DNA of 64,000 nt from Cristatella mucedo (lineage: Eukaryota; Bryozoa; Phylactolaemata; Cristatellidae), in NCBI GenBank assembly GCA_009760855.2, contig WPIO01000005.1, forward strand, positions 10,608,501-10,672,500, read 5' to 3'. Position numbers and translations under genes: made by a program. A model generated the notes under the pieces. It saw only the letters and a list, made by a program, of their open reading frames with translations, searched no databases and was not told the DNA's origin. Below, in pieces: positions 1 to 12,462 of the stretch (its first letter is position 1; each line of letters opens with the position of its first letter).

Positions 1-1523
1 TTTCCTCGCGTCGCTGAGGTCCCCGGCTGCGCCAGCAGCCGGCTTGGTGACGGCCAGCAAACTTGGCTTGGGCTTCTCATTCGACGAGGGTGCTGCAATA
101 AATTAAAAGCACAAATGGCACGTAAGGCAGACTATCAGGTAGCGCAGAGCTGGTGCAGCAGAAGCAGCTGTGCCGACTTCACAGTGCGTGCGACAGAAAG
201 ACGAGAGAGTGAAGAGCTCCAGGCTCCAGACAAGTGGGCACTAAATGCACAGTCTTCATTCGCTTCTGGCAGGCCAGGGGCCTGTCAGAGGCGACGTCCG
301 ATAGCAAGCTACCGGTCCAGCTGCTCAAATCGCGACCTGGATGCGATCTGCAAGGCCGGCGGCCTCAGGGACGAACGGGCATCGGTAGTCGATGCTGTTT
401 GACAGTTAGAAACCTAGCTGCCGGCGCCGAAAGTGTGAGTTCATCTTTCAGAGCTGACAAGTTGGTTTTTCTTTGCCTGCTTTGTGGGCCAGCAGTGACA
501 TGCACCACCAGCTGCAGAGCACTGCATAAATGTGGCTGTCGGCCTTGCAACAATTCACAACCCTGAACGAGGAGCCGCACTATCGGTGGCCACGTAAGAT
601 AAAGAGTGGTGCATAAAATTACCTGAAACCAGTGGTGAAGCCAGGATTTTCAACTGAGTGGGGGGAGGCAAATGCGGCCCTCTGGATCTGCCAATCCCTG
701 AAACACGCACAACTAATGAATGCCTCTCAAGTAACCGTGGCCATTGTGGCACTAGACAACCTTACAGAGAAGTATTTAAATCACAAAATGCTGTGTGCTA
801 CACCATTTAATAACAGCAGACAACCTGCTTTATCCAGAAACTAAGAGCAGAGGCTAGATCGGTGTAAATGCAGATTTAAGAAACAGCTCGGTTTGTTCTA
901 ACAGCAACGTACTCGAGTCGAACGATTGGTGAGTCGTGCACATTGAGCAAATGTTAGCAGCACCATCGACCCTACAGGCCGACAAATTGGTTCAGGTAGT
1001 GATGCGGTCTTAAGTTTAGGCACCGACGGTGGAATGGTCAGTTTCACATAGCAGGCTCAAGAAACTAGGTACTTGACACTGCTCCAGCAGTTTGCTTAGG
1101 CCAGCCTTTGAGGGGCAAATTGGGCTGACACAATCCACGGTGGAGGGGGCAATCAAAGTCTCTATACGAGAATGAATGCACGACAGCAAAAATTTTCAAT
1201 TGTAAGACTTGTCTGTCTGCTGGTCTCATGGACGTCCAACTAGAGGGAATTCCCACCGTCGCATCTGGCTATGGAGCTGGCAAGACTTGTAGCTAGCCAA
1301 ACAAACAAGCTCAGCACCGAAGCTTTGGAAATCAACCAAACGTGGCTGGCCAAACATCAGAATCCAGTTATACAAAGACGATCGACCTCAGTGCGATCCT
1401 TACATAATAGAGCCGATTAGTACTGGGTATTGGCCACCCAGCAACAATTCTACCCTATCATTGCAGCACCTGACCGATAACCAGGCACCCGTGAGCAACA
1501 AGGCATATGTATTCAGCTTCTTA
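1..1523. other. No gene recognised; anonymous sequence
   Basis: I see no coding region with a recognisable domain here; the open frames are short, overlapping and in conflicting phases. At about 630-680 there is a GTGAAGCCAGGATTTTCA stretch followed by a G-run, which recurs at 58272-58292 (GCGAAGCCAGGATTTTCA). It looks like the edge of a dispersed repeat of unknown class. The rest is unassigned. Confidence 0.5.
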
Positions 1524-1685
1524 GTGCTGAACGTCACACGTGTTCACGACCTCGGTCCCGAGGTCGTGGGTTCGATTCCTGCAGTGGGCGATCCTTTATC
1601 GCCACTGCAAGCGGTGGTGATAGCCGTAAAGGCTCTTCTGTCGCTATACAAAAAGAGGCTGTTTAATCAGCTAGGATTTTTTTTT
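1524..1685 (+). repeat. SINE-A copy 1 (tRNA-derived SINE)
   Basis: The right three quarters match the other SINE-A copies in this window: the palindrome CACGACCTCGGTCCCGAGGT (1545 onward), a Pol III B-box-like GGTTCGATTCC, then GGGCGATCCTTTATCGCCAC, a GCCGTAAAGGCTCTTCTGTC body, and an AATCAGCTAGG end running into a T-rich tract at 1677-1685. The A-box end is diverged or missing. The family resembles a tRNA-Arg-like head (see the copy at 62386) joined to a body unrelated to tRNA. Non-coding and non-autonomous. Confidence 0.8.
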
Positions 1686-2327
1686 AAAGACACTGTAGCG
1701 GCCCCCTGAACATGCCCGGTTCAAGCACGGGTGCAAGCACGCACACGGGCACAAGCGTGCACACGGCACAAGCGCGCGAATATTCATTGGCTCAATTATG
1801 AAACCCTAGCTGTGGTTCTGGCATCGAAGCTATGGTCTCCATGGACACCGGGTCCCCTCCCACCCGCCACCGCTGCGAATGCTGCCAGCCAGCCTTCCGC
1901 CGTGCAGGAGCATACCTTCTAGCACTGTTTAGGAATCGGACTAAACATCTTACGAAACATTTCGATTTGTGCTGCTTAATCTTGTACCGAATTCAAGAAA
2001 CAGCAACGGTCTTGCCTTTATTTATGCCCAGCTCCCTATTCGCCGGCGACACCAAAGTCGCGATGAGCAAAATGGCGGGTTAGTACCGGCTTTGTTATGG
2101 GTGGAATCTTGCGGCGTGGGTACATGCAACCACCCACCTTGCAGACGGTCTGATATTGAGGAACAGACGGACTGGACAAAACATCGTTGCACTTCCGTAC
2201 CATGAGAGCATCCACTAACTAAAGAGAATTCAAAAAGCGAATCTATAAGTAACAACACTCCGGGGGAATCCGGCAGTTGCAAAGACGCTAGTCTACGCTG
2301 AAGCAGGATGCATATGCTCCGTGTTGG

Positions 2328-2499
2328 TGAGCCATAATGGTTCACTAGGTAAGGCTGTTGCTTCTCACGACCTCGGTCCCGATGTCGTGGGTTCTAATGC
2401 TGCGGTGGGCAACCCTTTATCGCTACTGCAAGCCGTGGTGATGGCCTTAAAGGCTCTTCTGTGACTACAAAAAAGGCTATTAGATCAGCTAGTATTTAA
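2328..2499 (+). repeat. SINE-A copy 2
   Basis: A fuller copy with an A-box-like stretch (TTCACTAGGTAAGGC), the CACGACCTCGGTCCCGATGT palindrome region, a mutated B box (GGTTCTAATGC) and the family body and end (AAAGGCTCTTCTGTG, GATCAGCTAGTATTT). The B-box changes suggest an old, silent copy. Confidence 0.8.
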
Positions 2500-2644
2500 C
2501 TTAATTCAATGTTAGCCATAACGAGACAACTAGAAATACCTTGTCCTCATTGAAGGGAAGCAAGCCGTGAATGCTGCATCTTCCATAGCTACTGGCCCGG
2601 AAAACGGCTCAGTCTTGTGTAGCCTGCCTGCTACACGCTCTAAC

Positions 2645-2770
2645 CAGCCTTAGCTCCCCGGTAAGTGTTGCACATCCCTAGGCCGTGGGTTATGAGTCTC
2701 GCAGCGAGTAATTCCTTACTGCCCAGTACAAGACGTGGCAAAAGCAGCTAGGGCTCTTCCAACAATATAT
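2645..2770 (+). repeat. SINE-A copy 3, decayed
   Basis: Only scattered SINE-A features remain: GGTAAGTGTTGC, CCGTGGGTTATGAGTCTCGC at the B-box position, TTCCTTACTGCC, and GGGCTCTTCC. The order matches the family but similarity is low. It abuts the A-rich 3' tail of the minus-strand LINE that follows. Confidence 0.45.
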
Positions 2771-2771
2771 A

Positions 2772-4500
2772 AACGAGTAGATAATAACAATGATAACAAT
2801 AAAACACTTGACAAAGTGCCCTCAGAGAACTCATATCTCTTTCAGAGCACTTTACATTTACAGCAAAGGAAACACGGTCGTAGTGGTATCATGCTCGATA
2901 AACAACAAGAATAACACGGTTGGGGGTGACATGCACAGGGCCAGCATGCAAGTGTGGTTGGTGGCAGCATGCACAAACTCAGCACGCGTAATCATACAAA
3001 GGACAAATCACAGGGACCAACTTAATGCCGTCACAAATAGATGCGTTTATAAGTTCTTTTTAAATGTGGTCAAGTCAGGGGATGTCGTGCCAGAAGTCGG
3101 GAGTGAGTTTCAGGCTTTGAGAGCATACAAACTGAATGCAAAGGTCTCCTAAGGATTTGAGGTTTGTACGAGGTATTGGTAAACTGTTGGATTCCGAAAA
3201 GCAGGTGGTACGATGCTTGGCCTGGTGGGGCAGTAGGTCTGATAGGTAGGCTGGAACAAAAGAGTGAAGTGATCTAAAAGTGAGCGACAAAACCTTGAAG
3301 TCGATCCATTGCTTGACTGGTAGCCAGTGCAGGTCAGTGTGAAGTGGTGTGATGTGGCAACTTCGATGCTCACGACAGACAAGCCTAGCTGCAGAGTCTT
3401 GCACCAGCTGTAATCGCCTGATTGCACATGCCGGTAGGCCAGCAAGCAGTGAGTTGCAAAAGTCAAGACGCGATGAGGTATAGGTAAACAGTTAGATTCC
3501 AAAAAGCGGGTGGTAGGATGCTTAGCCAGGTGTGGCAGTAGATCTCATAGGTAGGCAGGAGCCAAAGAATGAAGGGACCTAAAACTAAGCGATTAAACTT
3601 TGTGCTTGACTGGCAGATAGAGCAGGTCGGCGAAAAATAGTGAGATGTGGCAACTGCAACGCTCACGATAGACAAGCCTAGCTGCCGAGTTTTGCACCAG
3701 CTGTAAGCACCTGATCGCACATGCAGGTAGGCCAGCAAGCAGTGAGTTACAGGAGTCAAGGGGGATGTCACAAATGCAGGAACCAACATGGATGTGGCAT
3801 CCTTATCTGAAACAGTCCGAATTTTAGAAATGTTATGTGGCTGAAAGCAGGCAGACTTGATTGTGGAGCTGGTGTGGTCATCTAACGAAAGTTCACTTTG
3901 AAACGAGACACCTTGATTTCGTGCAGATTCAACAGGAGATATGCTGGCAGAGCCAATTTTGAGCGTCAGCCTTTCCAATTTCTGAATCGCACTTGGTCTG
4001 CCCATAACTAGTGAGTTAGTTCTATCATCCTTCAATTTAAGAAAATTGTAACGCCATGCATGTGCGGATGTCATCAATGCATGCAGCAAGGGAGTTAAGA
4101 GAATTCAACATGCTCGAGGGCTCGAAGGCATCAAAGCAAAATTACAACTGTCATCCACATAGAAGTGAAAGCCTAGATTGTACTTGGCAATCACGCCGGC
4201 AAGAGGAAGAGTATAAACCGTGAAAAGAACAGGATCAAGTACAGCGCTCTGAAGTACCACATATTTTTGAGGTTCCTGGGATGACTTTGTCCATTCGCAT
4301 CAATATGCTGGAGTCTACCACTGAGATGGGACCTTAATCATTGCAGGGCAGTGCCAGTGATGCCCAGGCGAAATGAGGGGCACTCAAGAAGGACTTTGTG
4401 ATCGATAGTATCAAAAGCTGCCAAAAGATCAAGCAAACAAGCATAGATACTCTACTTATGTCTACATACCGACGCAGGTCTAATAAATCAGCTGAACTTC
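2772..4500 (-). mobile_element. L2/CR1-like LINE, 3' fragment with internal duplication
   Basis: Read on the minus strand, this is the C-terminal part of a LINE reverse-transcriptase protein plus 3' UTR. The 3' end lies near 2772, with an ATAA-rich tail and the family signature GCCCTCAGAGAACTCATATC. Peptide signatures are VQ-type AARLVCREHRSCHITPLHTD (3075-3404) and WRYNFLKLKDDRTNSLVMG with KLERLTLKIGSASISPVESA (3463-4089). About 4270-4480 matches the RT region of sister copies. The stretch around 3172-3465 is repeated from about 3480, so either two truncated copies are joined head to tail or a segment was duplicated internally. Stops and frameshifts make it inactive. Encoded function in the family: target-primed reverse transcription in the nucleus. 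Confidence 0.85.
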
Positions 4501-7500
4501 ACGTATTTCTCAACCCCCATTTCATGTCATAATAAATAGGCTCATATCTGCATAAGCTCTAAGCTAAACCTGGTGGGTGGTCAGGAGCTTCTCTGATGAG
4601 CTGCCTCGTTACACTGACAGGGCTCGATGACAATGACATGTACAGCTACTAGGACACTAAAATTACTACTCATGGCACGGCTGGGCACAAGTGCACTCGA
4701 CGAACAATGACACTGCGATCAGATTTATTGCAAGACCGGTGCACACGAAGCAGTATAGCGAACGGCTTGACACAAGGTTGATATCATGGCTCCCTGTGCT
4801 TTCACGACATCCTGCCACTGAGCTATAGGGCCAGAAACATTGGCAGCCATTGCCATAGATGGTCCGTAGCAGCCGCTGAGCAGCACTTGGGTTAATCTCT
4901 GAAGGCTGAGAAAGTGTATGCTAGCCACCCTCCCCCATCATCGGGTCACACTTGGTACACCAATTGACCGAAGGACAGACTTGCTCACTCAGAATGGCAT
5001 GCTACAACGTGTGAAAGGACCTGAGCTCGAATTGGATGATCTGCTGCATCGGCAGCATCGAAGATAACTCCATTGATCACAGTGGCATATGCAGTAACCA
5101 TTCATGACCGTAACTGAACATGCCGAGTCTAGAAACTGATCTTTTGCGCCAAAAGGAGGCCAGCTCGTAGACCGCATGCAGGTTTGGACACTGCACGAAC
5201 GCCAGCTCATTCAGCTTCCATCCACATTTCTATCGACGGAGTGCTTGGCCTACATGAACTAAGTGGCCTATAGAAATAAAACATTTAACCTAGCACCCAC
5301 ATGCCAGGGTACTGCAGATGAAGCTGGAAAGCATACAAACTCTTTATCGTGTGACCATGCAACACAGATTGACCGTGACCGTGCAACACAGATTGACCGT
5401 GACCGTGCAACACAGATTGACCACAGGCTGCATAAGAAAGCCGACATTCACATACATTCACATTCACATACAATGAACTGCTAGCAGGTAATGCAGGACA
5501 GCACGTGAATGTGCTGCCCTGCTCGAGTCGAAAACGCCTCTCAAGACACACACACATATATATAGCACTGCATCATATGCCTTTCACATTGTTCTTGAAA
5601 GCGATAACAGCATCTTCCTTGTGGGCTGTAAACTATAGCTGTGCAGCTTATCAAAGCACCAGAACCCCAGTCCAAAAATAAAATATTCCGCTCAGCATCA
5701 GCAGTATTGGCCATGATGAAAGACGTGGATGAACATCAATCTGTCGGCCGGTGCTCAGCATCCCAAGCAGGGATCAGCAAAGCCCATATAGATAGCCTTC
5801 TTCATATTACAGTTCGCCACTGGATATTTCAAAATCGAGCACCTGGTTTAATAATGTGAACATTGAGCCCACATTAAGATATGCCAAGAAGACCCAAAGA
5901 AGTGCAACAACCTGAAATACAAATATCAACAACTATATCAAACAAGTATAACAGTGTGACAATGTACGCTGATCAAATGGAACTCTGAAGCACTCAAGCA
6001 GGATATATGGTGAACCGCAAGCTGTTCAAGCTTGTCTTAGCATCAACCTACACTACAGCCTCACCGGGTACCACAGCAAATCTTACCATGAACACATTGA
6101 CTGTAGACAGGCCATGCCCTTTCCATACTTTTTGTTACATAGGTACACATCTACATTACCATCTCATCAACTAGTAAGCTCATAAGGTACGTTAGCCAAG
6201 AAAATCAAAGAGTGTCATGGTCATGCAAAAGTTGGACGGTGTGCATTCATGACCATCACGATTGAGATGCTTCCACCAAATGACTGAGCAAGGTGTACCG
6301 AGCAGCTTGAGCATGATGGTATCATGTTTGCTGCTTCGACATTGATGTTAAGATTAAGTGGGATCTCGGGGTGCTAACCATGTTGTCTGCCAGCGCTAAG
6401 GCATAAGCATAAACTAAGGAAGTAGCAAGCTCAGTAATGTCAACGAAAAATGACGTAAAGAACAGTACCGCTGCATCTCATCAAGTTGCAGCTTTATAAT
6501 TGCATGACATAACAAATGCTGTTATACAAAAGGTCATGAAGATAGTTTTCCGCGGGATCAATTAACCTCCTCGTACGATGGCTCTGTTTTAATGACGATG
6601 TATCAAAATTATTGCGCAAGACCAATGTTGCACTCACCTAATCCATCCGAAGTTCGATCTGATTCCGCCGTCTGTCTGGTCGTTGGTCCCATCATTCGAT
6701 AGACAGGGTTCTAGAATTTTCGTTAACGTGTATAACTTGCTTCTTGTACCGCAGCAGCCAAGCCAGTCGCTCGAGCAGAGAAATTGACTTTTGCGAGCTG
6801 TCGCTTCCCGCTCGAGAGCTCTAGCGACAATATATGTTGGCTTAGACGACGCTGGCAAAGGGTAAGACTTATGCTACATAACCAAGAGTGAAAGAAAGTA
6901 AGGGTCAGGCAGGTGCCGATTTCTGCTGCTTAGCGGGAAACTATCATCGTCGGGTTAGAGGACGGGTACGCTCAGCGACCATGAATGCTTCACTCGGCGC
7001 GTTTAAACCCGCCGGGTTTCCGTCATTACGGCACAGCCGATGCCTTCGCTCCCAAGACATGGTATTTCGAAAGCAGCGCCTAACAAAATGGAATGACAGA
7101 TTTACCTGTCTGTTACGCCAACCAAACACCCAAAAAAAGATCGCATCGAATGACAAGTGAGCACGCAGTGACTAGCTCCTTAGTCCTGCACAGCCTCAGC
7201 GGACCAGCCGCTGGTCCCGCCACGCATGCGTGCTGAGCTGCGGAGCTGACATCTACACTGGTTGGCTGTCGGGATGATGGCGAACAGATCATCATCATCC
7301 GGGGCCTACGTCGCCGGGTTTAGCTGCCGCTACATACAACAAGAGTCGATACCACTTCACCGGGTGCTATCAAGTAGAACGATACACGATTCATTTTCTA
7401 TTCGTAGTAGTCCTGGCATGCTGCGACATTCTTAACCAGGGCCGACGTCACAGAGTAGTTGCCCAGCGAGTGACCTACCGTACCGAGATGCGCCCTAGCG

Positions 7501-8649
7501 ACCTGCAGCGAAGTGCTTCGTCACCATTTATTCACCAAACGCCAAGCTTCCCCGACGAAGCGATTGCCCGGGGAATGGTCGGCATAGAAACAGCGTGCTT
7601 TGTTTTTGTTAAAAACCAGCCAACCGAATTGACTTCATAAACGTGCCTTTGAGGTTTCAACACGAACCTGTCAGGTAGACGTCTAGCATTAATTGACGTC
7701 TGCCGAGTGTGCGGCCGTTCTTAGCCAGGGGATGTCTAGCGCGTCTGCTTCTCCATAAATTGCTTGCGCTCCAGACGCGGTTGCGCCGACGCCGTCCACG
7801 AACTGGATCAGATTCTGAGTCGTTGGACCGGATATTGCAATACTCGTCGTTCACCTGCAGTCAGATCGAAACAGCGGAAATTATCGGGACTTGCTGTAAC
7901 AGTAAACTCTTGCGTCGCAGTCAAAAACAGCCTCGGCGAGATAATTTTTAAGAAATAATCAATAAAAGTATATACCTTGAAGTACGACTACAGGTAGCCT
8001 GTCACCGTGTACATCATTTGCGTGCTGTAAGACGCCGCCAAAATCGCCATATTTAATGCAAGTACTTATTATTACTGATGCAAGAGAGAATAACGCTATT
8101 CATTCGTACATTGTCTTTGAAACAATAAGCGCTCACAATGCTTAATGCTCACAGAGTTCGTACGCTTCGAGATTAGGCTTACTGTAACGACGAAGGCTCG
8201 GCGGAATAGGCTTAACCTGCCGCTTACCTAGCGGCGTAACCTACCGCCTAAAGCCGTTCGGTGCGCGTCAACGCGCAAAAAGCAGGCCGACACGAAACGA
8301 GCATTTCTGGCGCTGACCTACTCACCGCTACTAAAGGGGGTCGTGGGTCCGCGGCGTGAATTGGAAAGCGAGACGCGAATTGGGAATTTTACTAAGCTTT
8401 ATTCGCAAGCGCACAAAGTCGCTGCACGTTTAGCTCAGTTACATCTCCACACTACTCGCACGCTCTCAACAGCACAAACACTCTTGCGGAGGGAATACGT
8501 CCCCGCACTTAGGCTACCTAAGTCTGTTGTGGGGAACGACCCAAATAATACGAGGAGCCCAAACCGAAGCCTAGACCCTGACCGGAGAACTAGGGCTCCG
8601 CTTCCACCTTACGGCAGGAATACCTCATACACGTCGCTAAGCACTCTTG
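4501..8649. other. Gene-free stretch, no domain recognised
   Basis: About 4.1 kb with only short, overlapping frames on both strands, none showing a known motif. It contains one 24-bp minisatellite (5351-5422) and otherwise no repeat I could pair within the window. Host exons too short to recognise cannot be excluded, but nothing supports calling one. Confidence 0.4.
5351..5422. repeat. 24-bp minisatellite, three units
   Basis: Three exact-length units start at 5351, 5375 and 5399. Each reads GTGACC(A/G)TGCAACACAGAT and continues TGACC; only the first unit differs, at one base. The 24-base period keeps a frame open on both strands, so the small ORFs here are by-products of the repeat. Confidence 0.9.
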
Positions 8650-9330
8650 GTGAGACCACGCGCACGCACACGCACACACACACACACACGCACACACACG
8701 CACAAAACACAGAAGAAACACATAAATGCGAGCTCGAGCGCTATGCGGCCGTATTCGGTGGCGTCCACCGAATCCTCCTGGCGCTGTCTCGTCCTGTCCC
8801 TCAATCACCGGCGAGCAGCCCGCCCTCCTCCCTTGCTTTAAGAGAAACGAGTTTGGCAACTACCGGTGACGGCGTCGAGACGGAGCCGAAGATGAAGAAG
8901 AGAGGACCCTAACGAACGTCGCCCTATCGTTATATAACTAGCTGGGACACGGGGTTGGCAACCCAGCCAATATCAATCACCTCAGCGACCTCTGCGTCCC
9001 CTTGCTCGCAGCTCGAGAACGCAGATGATCTTTCCCGCTTCTTTTGATCTCACGGAAACCGTCCAGCCAATCTAGGAGGGCTAACGGCGACAGCGACCTT
9101 GGGCAAGCGTTGCCCTATTCTTAAGTTGCTGGCTGAGACTGTAGGGTTGATAGGCCAGCCAAAATCAATCACCTCAGCGACCTCTGCGTCCTCTTGCTCT
9201 AGGACAGACGTGTTTCCTGCTGAGCAATTCTCGTGCGCTCTAAAACTGAGTCAGGCAGGCGCTGTGCTACAAATCTATCGACCACGGAAGACCCGACCCC
9301 GTATCTGCCCTCTAAACTAATGAATCTGCT
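8650..9330 (+). repeat. Dispersed repeat R2x copy 1, with CA microsatellite
   Basis: A CA/CGCA microsatellite (about 8658-8706) is followed by sequence that matches 26390-27200 in the same order and orientation: a GGCGTCC(A/T)CCG block, a GCCAGCC..ATC block, then a (C/G)TGTGC..CTAAAA block. Within this copy, about 8966-9010 is repeated at 9155-9201 (shared ATCAATCACCTCAGCGACCT), and weaker similarity extends upstream of both, so about 190 bp is duplicated in tandem. I cannot assign the family; it could be part of an LTR or a DNA element. The 189-residue open frame over the microsatellite (8343-8912) has no recognisable domain. Confidence 0.45.
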
Positions 9331-10029
9331 AAGCTCACGCACGCACGAACATCAAGGCAACAATCCCTTGTAATTATCCCTCACTTAACATAGTGACGTG
9401 CCAGTGATTCATTTAGCGGCGCACCAAAAAAAAACTCCTGCCCCTTTCTCGACCATCAGCTTTCAATTTTCAGGAGAAAAAAGCGGAACGTCCCTCGTCA
9501 TTGCACTACCTAGTGCTGAAGCCGTGCGCTTGGTCGTAGTTCGATCGGAGCTGGTCGTTCATGTAGGAGCCATCGCGGCGCTCCACTTCTCTCCAGGTCA
9601 ATGTCGTCGAATATCTGGCGTCGGCCTGCTCCTCTCGTCGAGCCACAGCAAGAATACTGTGCAATTCCAGTTGGTTGGCGTTCGTCTACAAGAACATTCA
9701 TGTTAATGCCTGCTCTTAGGCGGAAAGTGCCACGCAAAAGATCACGTACGGAGGTAGTCCCTAGCCAGCATTGAATAGGAACAATTTTTGGGATGAAGGA
9801 GGCCGATTCCTATATAATTCTAAAGAGATAATTTGCTCGTTTACGGAGCGAAAGAAAGCATTTTTTCCGGCTTTCCCGATAGTTGTCACGCAGGCCAGGT
9901 TTTAAGCGATCGCTCATAAAAGCGGCACCAATGAAACCTTTTGTTGTTCAAAACCAGCAGCCTTGTGGGCGATATTTATTGGATATGGGAATGGGCGAAG
10001 ACCAAGACCATCTGAGAAACCTCTGAAAT
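9331..10029. other. Unassigned spacer
   Basis: No coding region or repeat recognised. Short overlapping frames only. Confidence 0.4.
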
Positions 10030-10403
10030 AAGGGATACCTCAGAGATCTGTGCAGAGAACCGGTTCTTTTCATGGTTTATACTCTCCCTCTTGCCGACGT
10101 AATTGCCACGCACAATCTAGACTTTCACTTCTATCCAGATGATACTCAGTTGTATCTTGTTTTTTATCCCGACCAGCCCTCCGGCATGCCGAGTTCTCTC
10201 AACTTCCTTGCTGCATATATTGGAGACATTCTCACACGGATAGCAGTAAACTTTCTTAAATTGAATGATGATCAAATAAACTTACTAGTTATGAAAAAAC
10301 CAAGTGTGATTAAGAAATTAGAAAGACTAACGTTCAAAATCGGCTCTGCAAGCATATCCCCAATTGGATCTGCACGAAATCTAGGTGTCATGTTCTACAG
10401 TAC

Positions 10404-10583
10404 CGGTTCTCGACCTGTGGGTCAAGGCCTCTTTGGGGGTCGAACGACTCTTTCACGTGGGTCGCCAAAGACCATCGGAAAACACGCTTTTCCACATTTC
10501 GCACAAACTAATTTTATGGTTGCGGGTTGCCACAACACGAGAAACTGTTTTAAAGGGTCGCGGCATTGGGAAGATTGAGAACC
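10404..10583. mobile_element. SPIN-like hAT miniature element 1
   Basis: The ends form imperfect terminal inverted repeats: CGGTTCTCGACCTGTGGGTC at the left and GATTGAGAACC at the right. The interior carries GACCATCGGAAAACACG and TAATTTTATGGTTG, sequences I recognise from the non-autonomous SPACE INVADERS (SPIN) hAT family. It sits inside a LINE and is flanked by ACAGTAC on both sides (10397-10403 and 10584-10590). hAT elements make 8-bp duplications, so 7 matching bases with decayed ends fits. No transposase; it would need one in trans. Length is close to the roughly 200-bp non-autonomous SPINs. Confidence 0.75.
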
Positions 10584-10814
10584 ACAGTACTAAATTGATC
10601 TTTCATTAGACGACCACATCAGCTCCACAGTCAAGTCTGCCCACTTTCATCTACATAACATTGCTAAAATTCGAGCTTGCTTAGACAGGGGTACCACGCC
10701 TAAATTGGTCCATGCATTTGTGACGTTCTGTCTTGTAACTCACTGCTTGCCGGTCTACTGGCCGGAGCAATCAGACGCTTACAGCCAGTGCAAAACTCTG
10801 CAGCTAGACTTGTC

Positions 10815-10976
10815 GGTGAGCCATGATAGCACGATTGGTTTTCATGACCTCGGCCCCAAAGTTGTGGGTTCGAATCCTGTGATGGGCAATCCTTTATTGC
10901 CGCTTCAAGCGGTGGCGATAGCCGTCAAGGCTCTTCTGCTGATAAACAAAAGAAGCTGTTAAATCACCTAGTATTT
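10815..10976 (+). repeat. SINE-A copy 4, inserted in the LINE
   Basis: Carries a B box (GGTTCGAATCC), GGGCAATCCTTTATTGCCGC, GCCGTCAAGGCTCTTCTGCT and the TAAATCACCTAGTATTTT end. Flanked by TTGTC on both sides (10810-10814 and 10977-10981), consistent with a short target duplication. The palindrome between A and B boxes is decayed here (CATGACCTCGG...AAAGTTGTG). Confidence 0.8.
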
Positions 10977-11851
10977 TTGTCTGTTGTGGGCGTCTCAGAT
11001 GTCACATCACGCCACTTCACGCCGACCTGCACAAGCTCACAGTCAAGCAACACATCGACTTCAAGGCTTAGTCACTCACTTTTAGGTACCTTCATTCTTT
11101 GGCTCCAGCGTACCTATCAGATCTACTCCCCCACCGGGCTAAGCATCACGCCACCAGCTTTTCGGAATCTAATTGTTTACCTATACCTCGTGCAATCCTC
11201 AAATCCTCGGCGACCATGCCTTTAGTTCATATGCTTCCTAAGCCTGGAAATCACTCCCGACTTCCTTCACGACATCTTCTCATTTGACCACATTTAAAAA
11301 GAAACTAAAAACGCATCTGTTTACGACAGCATTTAATGGGTCCCTGAGAGTCTTCCTGTATGTGCTTCCCGCGTGCTAACATTGTGCATGCTGCCACTAA
11401 CCATATTTGAATGATGACCCTGTGTATGCGACCCCTAACCACTTTTACCTTGTTGTCTATTGAGCATGCCACAACGAACCAAACGATCGTGCTTCCTTTT
11501 TCCAGCATTTATAAAGTGACGAGAAAGAGATTGAGTTCTTTAAGGGCGATATATCAACTGCATGGTTATTATAATTGTTGTAAGCTGCAAAAACAATAAA
11601 ATACTCAGCACAGTCGTGCAGCCGATTTATTAATAACAACAGGGGAAGGCGTGCCGTTGGGTTTTGCCGTCCTTGCCCGCCCGCAAATCAATTTTTCGTT
11701 CATTTACATAAACTCAAGAGGCTCAGATATGCAGGAGACAAATCCAGTGATTTTTAATAATTTTTGCATTCAAGCTCAAGTGAATCCTGGTGATACTACA
11801 AGCCTCTCCAATGTCGTTCAATGTCGTAACGTTGCAAGAGGCTATGCACAG

Positions 11852-11890
11852 GGGCGGAGCCAGGGTTTGCGCTTAGAGTGCACAACCTGA
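11852..11890 (+). other. Possible hAT-type terminus
   Basis: CAGGGGCGGAGCCAGGGTTT resembles ends of several invertebrate hAT-type miniature elements (CAGNGGCGGAGCCAGG). I could not find the matching inverted end before the LTR element at 11965, so this may be a lone, truncated end. Confidence 0.3.
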
Positions 11891-11964
11891 AAGTAGTGAA
11901 CAACTATAGCGTTCAATCATGGTGTTCATGCGACACTCGGAGATTGCTCATAAGCTGTGAGTTG

Positions 11965-12210
11965 TGTGGTTTTATTTAATTGATGACACTGCCCCTGATC
12001 GCTATAGGAGTGGACTGTGACACTCGATGTGGTAAGCAGCCGGGCCGTGCTATTTGTGGTTGTTTTGCAAAAGGAGTCGGGGGACTCCGGTGGGCGAGAG
12101 GGGCGAGGAGAGTTGTGTTTCGCCCTGCTCCGTGTGAAGGGAGAAGAAGACTGGTGGTGTTGCTCGTCGACTTGTGTTCTGTGCCGTTCGCGACGATAAT
12201 TCAGACTACA
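11965..12210 (+). repeat. 5' terminal repeat of copy 1
   Basis: 246 bp, TG...CA. It carries the variants shared with the left repeat of the copy at 58713: TATTTGTGGTTGTTTTGC, GAAGAAGACTGGTGG and CGTCGACTTGTG. The AATAAA poly(A) signal found in other repeats of the family is replaced by GAAGAAGA. Confidence 0.92.
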
Positions 12211-12243
12211 AGCTATTTCCGGCGGCGGCGGTGACCTACAGCA

Positions 12244-12462
12244 ATGTTGCTTGAACATTTTCAAGTCGGTGATGACTTCGCAAATTGGCTGCTTGACTCG
12301 GAGCGGCGGCTCGAGCTGTACGGTGTCAAACCGACAATCTGGCACAAATATCTGCCTCTCTTCCTGGAAGGAAGCGCCTTCTATTTGTATTCTTACATGC
12401 CGAAGGCAATCAAGGATGACTACCGTTTACTGTCGCGAGACTCTGCTAACAGCGCTGGCTAG
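12244..12462 (+). pseudogene. Gag-like N-terminal region, frameshifted
   Basis: The frame opens at 12244 with MLLEHFQVGDDFANWLLDSE and goes on to WHKYLPLFLEGSAFYLYSYM. This matches the N-terminal Gag pattern of Ty3/Gypsy elements (a short hydrophobic stretch, W-x-x-x-x-E, then L-P-x-F-L-x-G-x-A). In the intact copy at 58992 the frame reads on for 296 residues; here it shifts near 12433 (an extra GT before CGCGAGACT) and a TAG follows. Family role: forming the particle that packages element RNA. The start was chosen because the same ATG opens the frame in the copies at 58992 and 17245. Confidence 0.75.

Larger units (their letters stand above)
10030..11625 (+). mobile_element. L2/CR1-like LINE, plus-strand 3' fragment
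   Basis: Begins inside the reverse transcriptase just before its catalytic motif. The peptide at 10072 onward includes DFHFYPDDTQLYL, where the family normally has FYADDTQLYL, so the residue before the DD pair is changed. It continues through AVNFLKLNDDQINLLVMK and KLERLTFKIGSASISPIGSA, then the C-terminal region (AYLSDLLPHRAKHH at about 11099) and a 3' UTR ending near 11600-11625. It is interrupted by a SPIN-like element (10404-10583) and a SINE-A (10815-10976); both insertions carry short target duplications. Frameshifts and stops make it a pseudogene. Sister copy with longer open frame: 49310-50262. Confidence 0.88.

Noticed and set aside
6634-7298. Host exon or CpG-rich promoter region
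   Set aside because: Frames on both strands are short and motif-free, and nothing like a TATA box, splice signal or conserved protein is convincing.
8343-8912. 189-codon ORF as a host gene
   Set aside because: It crosses a CA microsatellite, shows no motif, and overlaps a dispersed repeat.
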